Assembly (NCBI GenBank): GCA_024223125.1
Contig: JAAEOP010000295.1
Coordinates: forward strand, 1 to 33,324
DNA length: 33,324 nt
Source: Chloroflexota bacterium
GTDB lineage: Bacteria; Chloroflexota; Anaerolineae; Promineifilales; Promineifilaceae
Direction: 5' to 3'
In this document: piece after piece, positions 25,884-33,324 of the stretch
How the letters are laid out: each line of letters starts with the position of its first letter
Numbering within the stretch: position 1 is the stretch's first letter
Translations under genes and position numbers: made by a program
The notes under the pieces: model-generated
What the model was told of the DNA's origin: nothing
Seen by the model: the letters and a program-made list of their open reading frames with translations, nothing else
Databases searched by the model: none

Positions 25884-25885
<2 letters not shown>
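24929..25885 (+). CDS. PfkB-family carbohydrate/nucleoside kinase, possibly adenosine kinase
   Basis: A 318-residue ribokinase-fold enzyme. The N-terminus IVITGSIAFDYLM, the substrate motif RQRGGTAPNIAYTMGLLG (45-61) and the catalytic/anion-hole motif PTGAGDAF (248-255, base D253) are all present. The adjacent downstream gene is adenosylhomocysteinase, which releases adenosine, so adenosine is a reasonable substrate: phosphorylation to AMP would pull that reversible reaction forward. Close relatives are annotated as adenosine kinase or generic carbohydrate kinase; sequence alone does not exclude a sugar. Its stop codon is part of the following GAGATT repeat. Confidence 0.78.
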
Positions 25886-27242
<1,357 letters not shown>

Positions 27243-27252
27243 TTTTGACAAT

Positions 27253-27318
27253 GTGACTGGGTGATGGGGTGACTAGGTGAAAGCGCCCCATCACTTTGTC
27301 ACCTTGTCACCTTGTCAC
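27253..27318. repeat. GGTGAC/GTCACC inverted tandem repeat
   Basis: Units of the type GTGACTGGGTGATGGGGTGAC on the left face TCACTTTGTCACCTTGTCAC on the right, around GAAAGCGCCCC. The two halves can fold into a long imperfect hairpin just after the adenosylhomocysteinase stop. It may serve as a terminator, though no T run follows. Confidence 0.6.
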
Positions 27319-27320
27319 AA

Positions 27321-27944
27321 ATGACCCCCCGTGATTTTCACAAAAGCAGTCACACTGGTCACGTTAAAGCAGCGCGGCTTTTTTCTAACATCGTCAGTCC
27401 GCCAGTTATGTTTGCGGTGTTGGGTGTGGCTTTTGGTCTTTATGAAGACCCCAGTTTGATTGGGTTTGGGTGGGCGGCCGTTTATGGGCTGCTTGTGTCG
27501 CTGGCGCCTATCCTTGTTGTGCTTTATTTCCTCAAAACCGGCCGTATCAAAGAACTGCATATGACCAATAAAGGTGAGCGTCATCTGCCTTATCTTTCGG
27601 CCGTCTTTTTTGCCCTGCTGGCTTTGGTCATCATTACATATTTTAACGGGCCGGAACTGCTGCGCTGCCTGACCATTTTTAACGCTATTGAACTGACTGC
27701 TTTGGGAGTGATAAACACGCGCTGGCTCATCAGTTTACATTCCACAGGCATTATGGCCACATTTTTGCTGGTGGGATTGGTTTTTGGCTGGACGGCCGCT
27801 ATCATTCTCATTCTCCCCTTTGTGTTTGCCGTTTGTTTTGTGCGCCTCTATCTCAATCGCCACACCCCCGCCCAAGTCATTGCCGGATTGCTGCTAGGGG
27901 TCTTTTCGGTATGGATAATGACACTGATGGGCTGCTTTGTTTAA
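27321..27944 (+). CDS. PAP2-like integral membrane protein
   Basis: About 207 residues from the ATG at 27321 (the open frame begins at a TTG three codons earlier, inside a repeat). It has five or six helices. The pattern TNKGERHLPY, then SLHSTGIMATF, then RLYLNRHTPAQVIAGLLLG follows the three PAP2 phosphatase motifs, with SLHST in place of PSGH and HTPAQ in place of HxxxD. The catalytic histidines remain but the aspartate is glutamine, so activity is uncertain. Active relatives remove phosphate from lipids such as undecaprenyl diphosphate, which would suit a glycan setting. Confidence 0.72.
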   Translation: MTPRDFHKSSHTGHVKAARLFSNIVSPPVMFAVLGVAFGLYEDPSLIGFGWAAVYGLLVSLAPILVVLYFLKTGRIKELHMTNKGERHLPYLSAVFFALLALVIITYFNGPELLRCLTIFNAIELTALGVINTRWLISLHSTGIMATFLLVGLVFGWTAAIILILPFVFAVCFVRLYLNRHTPAQVIAGLLLGVFSVWIMTLMGCFV

Positions 27945-28149
27945 CCTGTGCCTGATTCATGACAACTGGTAAGTAAATCGAATACCCACCATTCAGGGGT
28001 TCGTCAATTGTGATTTTGTGCGTGGTTGTGACGGCGTTGATGGGGGAAACGGCCGTAACCGTAACCACCTGCATTCCAGGCATATTCCAGGTGTAAGAAA
28101 CTGGACTGCTAAAATCCCCCGTTTGATTGAGGCAACCATTCTCTGTCAT
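27877..28149 (-). pseudogene. PKD-like C-terminal fragment behind the DUF4058 gene
   Basis: A 90-codon frame whose ATG overlaps the TGA of the DUF4058 gene (ATGA). The product holds PVSYTWNMPGMQVVTVTAVSP, the second half of a PKD-type Ig-like fold, and then GGYSIYLPVVMNQ, a tail common at the ends of large Chloroflexota surface proteins. No signal peptide is present and the first half of the fold is missing, so this is best read as the 3' end of a lost exported protein. The last 68 nt run antisense to the PAP2-like gene. A coupled small protein is possible but less likely. Confidence 0.5.
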
Positions 28150-28928
28150 TTAACCGTAAGGTGGTCACGCAGCCATTTTTCATCTTCTGCTTTCATGGCC
28201 GGCGGAGGCGGTGTTTGCGAATAATCTATGGAGAGATCATAACCAGCCTCGTCATAAATCGTGTTCAAAATCAACCCTGGTTCCAAGCGTACATCTGGGT
28301 CTGGCGGCCGTAAAGGAACAGGAACAGCGGGCAATGGGTCGCGTAAATCAACCGGCCACAAATCTGCCTGATCAGAATTAGCCCGGATGAGGGTAATGAG
28401 ATAGGTGGATTGGGGCAGGTGCGGGTGTTGCAACGGCCGTGTGCCTCGTCGCAGCAGATCAAATTCCAACAAATGGACGTTGGCCTCGCGCAGCCGCTGC
28501 TGTTTTCTACGATACTTCGTTAATCCCGGCTCACGTTTATTTACCGGCGACAAAATCTCAATGCTCGTAACCAGTTCGTTCTTAGCAACGTCCCGAATTT
28601 CCACTGTGGCCACACGCACAGAAACGGGTTTTGGCAAAGATAATGAAACCGGCGCTGCTAATTCCGGCGCGGCTACATCATAAGCCGGAACTGGTTCTTG
28701 CAAACTATCCCCTTTGGAGACCCTCACAATTTCAACATCCGGGTACATCAATCCCAGTTCCACTTCCGGGTAAATATCTTCCACTACTGTAATTTCCAGG
28801 CGGGCTACATATTTGGGACGAATGGGCGGCCCCAGACGGCGAGCAATTTCAGAGGCCAGCCGATGATGCGCGTCCGGCCACAAATACCCTTCAAGATATG
28901 GATCCATTCCCGAAAATAATGATGGCAT
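28146..28928 (-). CDS. DUF4058 family protein
   Basis: A 260-residue cytoplasmic protein with the family hallmarks MPSLFSGMDPYLEGYLWPDAHHRLA at the N-terminus (given here as the start of DUF4058), RPKYVARLEITVVEDIYPE, VATVEIRDVAKNELVTSIEILSPVNKR and EFDLLRRGTRPLQH. The last two recall the strand-E-x-LSP-NK core of nuclease-like folds, though no activity is established. Genes of this family are common and multicopy in Chloroflexota and Cyanobacteria. A TATACT box ends 9 nt before the ATG, and there is no ribosome binding site. It is divergent from the carboxylase gene. Confidence 0.85.
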   Translation of the reverse strand: MPSLFSGMDPYLEGYLWPDAHHRLASEIARRLGPPIRPKYVARLEITVVEDIYPEVELGLMYPDVEIVRVSKGDSLQEPVPAYDVAAPELAAPVSLSLPKPVSVRVATVEIRDVAKNELVTSIEILSPVNKREPGLTKYRRKQQRLREANVHLLEFDLLRRGTRPLQHPHLPQSTYLITLIRANSDQADLWPVDLRDPLPAVPVPLRPPDPDVRLEPGLILNTIYDEAGYDLSIDYSQTPPPPAMKAEDEKWLRDHLTVK

Positions 28929-28937
28929 AGCAGCGCA

Positions 28938-28943
28938 AGTATA
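28938..28943 (-). promoter_or_regulatory. -10-like hexamer before the DUF4058 gene
   Basis: Minus-strand TATACT ends 9 nt before the ATG at 28928. The spacing allows at most two or three leader bases. No ribosome binding site or clear -35 is seen. Confidence 0.4.
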
Positions 28944-28968
28944 TCATGATTTCTGGCTCAATGTCTGG

Positions 28969-28974
28969 TATGAT
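28969..28974 (+). promoter_or_regulatory. -10-like hexamer before the carboxylase gene
   Basis: TATGAT ends 7 nt before the ATG at 28982. This supports the 28982 start over the ATG at 28946 and suggests leaderless transcription. Confidence 0.4.
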
Positions 28975-28981
28975 TGGTCGC

Positions 28982-30601
28982 ATGAGTGAAATAATTAGTC
29001 ATATCAATACCAATTCCCCCGATTACAAAAATAACTATAGTCATAACAAAGCATTGGCTGACCAACTGCATGAAAGACAGCAGATTGCAGCCAGCACCCG
29101 TTCTCCACGCACCATTCAACGGCAGCGCCAGCGGGGTAAGCTGCTCGTCCGGGAACGTATAGACGCCATTTTAGATGGGGGCAGCCCTTTCCTGGAACTT
29201 TCTCCCCTGGCGGCCTGGGAGATGCACGACGGTGAAGCGCCCAGCGCGGGTGTTGTTACCGGCGTCGGCCGTGTGCAAGGTCTGGAATGTATGGTTGTGG
29301 CCAACGATCCTACAGTCAAAGGGGGAACCTATTTCCCGGAAACGGTTAAAAAGCATCTCCGCGCCCAAACGGTGGCCGAAGAGAATTACCTGCCCACCAT
29401 TTACCTGGTAGATTCTGGCGGCGCGTTTCTGCATTTGCAGGCTAATGTTTTCCCCGACAAGGAGCATTTCGGCCGTATCTTTTACAATATCGCTCGCATG
29501 TCTGGCAAAGGGATTACGCAGATTGCGGCCGTACTGGGTTCTTGCACGGCTGGCGGCGCTTACATCCCGGCCATGTGTGACGAAACCGTCATTGTCAAAG
29601 GGAACGGAACTATCTTTTTGGGCGGTCCGCCGTTGGTAAAGGCGGCAACTGGTGAAGAAGTAACGGCCGAAGAGCTAGGCGGCGCAGATGTACATACCCG
29701 TCTCTCTGGTGTGGCCGACCATTTTGCTGAGGATGAACATGAAGCGCTGGCTAAAATACGGGAAATTGCCGCCCATCTAAACCGGCGTAAAATCGTACCC
29801 GTCATCATGCAAACACCGGAGGAACCGGCCTATGCCCCAGAAGAGTTGTATGGTGTCATTCCGGCCGACCATCGTACCCAATACGATGAGCGGGAAATCA
29901 TTGCCCGGCTGGTAGATGGCTCCCGTCTGAGCGAATTCAAAAACCGTTACGGTCTTCAGGTCGTATGTGGCTTTGCCCACATCATGGGAATTCCCGTCGG
30001 TATTGTGGCTAACAATGGTTTGCTGTTCAGTGAATCGGCTTTGAAGGCCACCCACTTCATTCAGCTTTGCGGCCAACGGGGGACGCCGCTGCTTTTCTTG
30101 CAAAACATTGCCGGATTCATGGTGGGTAAGCAGTATGAACATGGCGGCATTGCCAAAGATGGAGCCAAGATGGTGATGGCCGTTAGCAATGTCAATGTGC
30201 CTCGCATTACGTTGCTGCATGGGGCCAGCCATGGGGCAGGCAATTATGGTATGTCTGGTCGAGCGTATGATCCCCGCTTTTTGTTTAGCTGGCCGAACAG
30301 TCGTATTAGTGTGATGAGTGGGGAAGCGGCCGCTAATGTTTTATGGACAGTGGGACAGCCTCGCGCTTTACGGGGTCTGGACAATCCGACGCCGGAGGAG
30401 ATTACGGCCGTTGAAACCGAATTCAAACGCCCCATCCTGGCCCAATATGAACATGAAAGCGATCCCTACTTTGCCACTGCCCGCCTGTGGGATGATGGCA
30501 TTTTAGACCCGGCTCAAACCCGCATAGCTCTGGGTCTGGCTTTTGCCACCACCTTGAACGCCCCCTTACCAATTGATAGATATGGAACCTTTAGGATGTA
30601 A
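28982..30601 (+). CDS. Acyl-CoA carboxylase beta (carboxyltransferase) subunit, methylcrotonyl-CoA type
   Basis: About 539 residues from the chosen ATG, the usual length for this subunit. The crotonase-fold halves are clear: [53 protein letters not shown] and [17 protein letters not shown] in the N half; [14 protein letters not shown] and [20 protein letters not shown] in the C half. The [14 protein letters not shown] motif is characteristic of methylcrotonyl-CoA and related (geranyl-CoA) carboxylases, pointing to leucine or branched acyl breakdown. It transfers CO2 from biotin on the alpha subunit, which is not encoded nearby. The gene is alone except for the downstream unrelated basic protein. 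Confidence 0.87.
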   Translation: MSEIISHINTNSPDYKNNYSHNKALADQLHERQQIAASTRSPRTIQRQRQRGKLLVRERIDAILDGGSPFLELSPLAAWEMHDGEAPSAGVVTGVGRVQGLECMVVANDPTVKGGTYFPETVKKHLRAQTVAEENYLPTIYLVDSGGAFLHLQANVFPDKEHFGRIFYNIARMSGKGITQIAAVLGSCTAGGAYIPAMCDETVIVKGNGTIFLGGPPLVKAATGEEVTAEELGGADVHTRLSGVADHFAEDEHEALAKIREIAAHLNRRKIVPVIMQTPEEPAYAPEELYGVIPADHRTQYDEREIIARLVDGSRLSEFKNRYGLQVVCGFAHIMGIPVGIVANNGLLFSESALKATHFIQLCGQRGTPLLFLQNIAGFMVGKQYEHGGIAKDGAKMVMAVSNVNVPRITLLHGASHGAGNYGMSGRAYDPRFLFSWPNSRISVMSGEAAANVLWTVGQPRALRGLDNPTPEEITAVETEFKRPILAQYEHESDPYFATARLWDDGILDPAQTRIALGLAFATTLNAPLPIDRYGTFRM

Positions 30602-30605
30602 TATT

Positions 30606-31082
30606 ATGGCTAAGAAACGTCGAAAGAGAAAGAATTCTAAACTGGTTCACTCTCATATGAGGTCTTTCAGAAAAAGGAACAAAAAATCTAATCTCTTGCC
30701 CCAAGACACAAGATTTGTTCATCAACCAACGGATCAGATAAAATTATCAGAAGCAATACAGGAGCTTGTGGCCCTTTATCGTCATGAAGCAAATACAGAA
30801 GCGGCATATGATAAATTGATCGGTATGGCTGTGTTAGCCTGGAATACAACATTGATGTCGCCGGATAAACAAGCGGAAAGCTTGAACTTTATTCAAAATT
30901 TGGAAGATGATCCTGAAATGCAAAAAATCATACTGGAAATTGTGCAAGAATTGATGGTTCGTAAACTGGCTTTGTATCCTGATGTGGATCGCATCATTGT
31001 AGATTATCAAGTGACCGATGTGGGACACTCATTTCATTTGTCCATCATCTCTTCAATACCTGAAGGAGCAGATCTCCCTTGA
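30606..31082 (+). CDS. Unrecognised basic-N-terminal protein upstream of a restriction gene
   Basis: A 158-residue protein from the ATG at 30606, preceded by AGGA nine nucleotides upstream; an 11-codon extension would overlap the carboxylase end. Residues 2-40 are very basic (AKKRRKRKNSK, RSFRKRNKK), as in nucleic-acid-binding tails. The rest looks helical and acidic, with no motif I recognise. The gene is AT-rich and has no ACGGCCGT, unlike its neighbours, which suggests recent arrival together with the restriction gene. Its TGA overlaps the TTG start of that gene (TTGA), so the two are probably translated together; a regulatory or accessory role is conceivable. Confidence 0.6.
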   Translation: MAKKRRKRKNSKLVHSHMRSFRKRNKKSNLLPQDTRFVHQPTDQIKLSEAIQELVALYRHEANTEAAYDKLIGMAVLAWNTTLMSPDKQAESLNFIQNLEDDPEMQKIILEIVQELMVRKLALYPDVDRIIVDYQVTDVGHSFHLSIISSIPEGADLP

Positions 31083-33324
31083 CGCCCCGCCAACTTGCCC
31101 GCCAGCAGATTGAAGAACTGGTTCAACGATACAACACGATTGATAAAGCAGCACGGCCGTCTCTGACCGAAGCCAATGTACTGCATCAATTCATTGACCC
31201 GCTGCTGCGTGCTTTGGGTTGGCCGATTGATGATCATAACCGTTGTAAATATGAACTCAGCACCCAAACCGGCCGTCCTGACATTGTGCTGTTCCCAGAA
31301 GCGGGCGGGGCGGTTTATGTGGAAGCCAAGCGGTTTGGCGTCATTGACAAGCTGGAACAGTCGCGCAACCGTTTAGAAGGGATTTTGACGCCGGGGCAGT
31401 TGTCTTTGCCCGGTATGGCGGCCGACCGCACGGCCGAAGAACAACAAGCCATCAATTACGCCTTTAGCAATGGGGGAACCTGGGCTATCATGACCAATTT
31501 TGAGCGGCTGCGCCTGTTTAATGCCCGGCGCGATTGGCTGGTGCTGGCTTTTTAAGAACCGTCAGCCTTTTTGGATGAGTTTGACCAGTTATGGCAGTTA
31601 TCGTATGAAAGCATTGTCGGCGGCCGTCTCGACCAACTTTCCAACCAGCGCCATCGGGAAGATGTAGATACCGATTACCTCAACTTTATCAATGAGTGGC
31701 GGGAGCGGCTGGCGCAAGATATTTTGCAAAAGCGGACGGAGAATTGGTGGCTGTTGGATGATGACGGCCGTATTCAATTACCCCAGCTCCGCGCCGTCGT
31801 GCAGCAAATTTTAGATCGCCTGGTGGTGATCCGTTTTGCCGAAGATCATCTCATCGTGCCGGTGGGGACGCTGCACAACATGGCCGAACTGCGCCGCACC
31901 AACCCATACACCTTCACTCTGAACCAATTCTTACAGCAGTTGTTCTGCCGTTTTGATGAAGACCACAATTCGGCTCTATTTGCCCTATCGTTGGCCGATC
32001 AGGCTGTTTTTAGCGACGATGTGTTGGACGGCCTGATCAATAAATTGTATGAGGCGCATTACCGGGCGATGACGGCCGACATCATGGGCAACACTTACGA
32101 GCAATATTTGGGCAAAACGCTGGTGTTAAGCGATGGAGCCGTGCGTACCAGTGACAACCTGGAAACGCGCAAAAAACAGGGCAGCTATTACACCCCCCAG
32201 GTTATTGTACGTTATCTGGTAGACAATTCTCTGGGTAAATATTTGGTTGGGGATGATGGCCAGACGAAAACGGCCGCCGACATCAAAAACTTGCGTCTCA
32301 TAGACCCGGCTTGCGGTTCGGGCGGTTTTCTCATTTACGCTTATGAACTGTTGGCCGACTTTTACCGGCGGGAAATTGCCCGGCTAGAAGCAGAAGGAGA
32401 ACAGCGGCGGCAAGAATTGGCGGCCGAAGGCATCACTATGCCGCTTGATTTGCAGATTCAATTGACTCCGTACACCAGCGAAATTGAACGGCTGCGCCAT
32501 TACCCCCGCTTCATTTTGGAAAACCATTTGTACGGCGTGGATTTGGATCCGCAAGCGGCCGAAATTGCCACCGTCAATCTGATGGTGCGGGCGATGGCCG
32601 ATCAGCGGCGTAGCGACTGGCGGCTGCCGCTTATCCTCAACCAGAACATTAAGGTGGGCAATGCGTTAGTGGGCGCCGCGCCTCAAGACCCCCGGCTGGC
32701 CGATCATGCCGACGCGCTGGCTGAACTGCGCCGCCTGCGCCAATCCGCTTTGGAAGGAGGTAAGAAAAATGGGGATGTGCAGGCCCAGATTGCCGCTCTG
32801 AGCCAACGGGTGAATGATGTTTTGAACGAGGATTTAGCCGACCGTTTCAGTGACCTGGAAGTTATTCGTCCCTTCAATTGGGCGGTCGAGTTTCCAGAGG
32901 TTTTTTTGGAGATTGGAGATTCGAGATTAGAGATTGAACAATCTCCCAATCCCCAATCTCCAATCTCCCAATCTCCCTCCGGCTTCCACATCGTCATTGG
33001 CAACCCGCCCTGGGAAATTGTGAAGCCTGACCTGCGCGAATATTATGCCCAATTCGACGAGCGCATTGAAAGCAAGCTGACCCGCAAAAAGGCAGAAGCC
33101 CGTATTGCCGAACTGAATGGCCTGAACCCAGAAATTGAACAGGGTTGGCAAGCGCAAAAGTCTCGTGTTGAAACGGCCGCTGCCTACTACAAAAAATGCC
33201 CCAACTTCAATCGCCAGGGGCGGGGCGACACCGCCACCCATAAACTGTTCTTGGAATGAGGCTACGACCTGCTGCGAGACGAAGGACGGTTAGGCTTCGT
33301 TATCCCCTCCGGCATTTACTCCGA
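31079..33324 (+). pseudogene. Type IIG-like restriction-modification gene with two in-frame stops (runs off the window)
   Basis: One continuous frame encodes an N-terminal nuclease domain with the PD-(D/E)xK pattern (D68 in GRPDIVLF, E82 and K84 in VEAKRFG), a helical linker, and an N6-adenine methyltransferase domain with LIDPACGSGGF near 32306-32338 and GNPPWE near 33000. Such proteins cut and methylate the same DNA site. A TAA at 31553-31555 follows LVLAF and the frame continues EPSAFLDEFDQLWQLSY; a TGA at 33257-33259 follows HKLFLE and continues GYDLLRDEGRLGFVIPSG. Both sites look like places where family members read on, so the gene is split in three. Domains are otherwise intact, which means recent inactivation, sequence error, or read-through. 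The frame also holds a translated repeat at 32908. Confidence 0.78.
32908..32977. repeat. GGAGATT inverted repeat inside a coding frame, copy 5
   Basis: GGAGATTGGAGATTCGAGAT and further GAGATT units face CTCCCAATCCCCAATCTCC and further inverse units. It interrupts the methyltransferase domain between FPEVFLE and GFHIVIGNPPWE, adding about 23 codons without a frameshift or stop. All other copies in the window are intergenic. Confidence 0.8.

Noticed and set aside
29777..30232. 151-codon minus-strand frame
   Set aside because: It is antisense to the carboxylase beta subunit, whose motifs continue through the region.

Overview
The window is a bacterial chromosome segment of about 50% GC. It most resembles an Anaerolineae-like member of the Chloroflexota. 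That placement is an inference from style, not from a marker gene: abundant envelope-glycan and GT-C membrane enzymes, a DUF4058 gene, a PKD-type tail with a YLPVV ending, intergenic GGAGATT repeats, and above all the palindrome ACGGCCGT, which I counted by eye about 60 times on this 33 kb (about 0.5 expected by chance). No rRNA, tRNA, CRISPR array or transposase was seen.

Positions 19078 down to 450 form one long, tightly packed minus-strand block that reads as an extracellular or envelope glycan locus. In transcription order it holds a GT2 glycosyltransferase, a GT39-like mannosyltransferase, a DPM1/GtrB-like GT2, an ICMT-like membrane methyltransferase, a large secreted hydrolase/beta-helix protein, a FAD-dependent oxidoreductase, a Gfo/Idh/MocA dehydrogenase, an FkbM methyltransferase, two tandem PepSY membrane proteins, a GT2, a zinc-ribbon SAM methyltransferase, a Wzx-like flippase, a GT-C-like membrane protein and a GH30-like lipoprotein. 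The enzymes could charge lipid-linked sugars, assemble and methylate a glycan, flip it and trim it outside. Short gaps and 4-bp stop/start overlaps suggest several co-transcribed units.

Positions 19.3-23.8 kb carry short units in both directions: a DUF3179 lipoprotein, a membrane-anchored M23 peptidase, a zinc-ribbon membrane protein followed at once by a small ORF, galE, and a decayed YciI/ECF-sigma locus. Positions 24.1-27.9 kb form a plus-strand run: a DPM1-like GT2, a PfkB-type (possibly adenosine) kinase, adenosylhomocysteinase and a PAP2-like membrane protein. The middle pair would clear S-adenosylhomocysteine and adenosine made by methyltransferases. From 28.1 kb on come a DUF4058 gene with a PKD-like tail fragment behind it, an acyl-CoA carboxylase beta subunit, an unrecognised basic protein, and a type IIG-like restriction-modification gene broken by two in-frame stop codons and carrying an in-frame copy of an intergenic repeat.

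The most unusual signals are not single genes. They are (1) the ACGGCCGT palindrome; (2) a 91-bp structured element present twice, with a compensatory base-pair change; (3) a family of GGAGATT inverted repeats, one copy of which is translated; (4) start codons of several first genes placed 6-9 nt after a -10-like hexamer with no ribosome binding site, suggesting leaderless mRNAs; and (5) three separate gene-decay scars.
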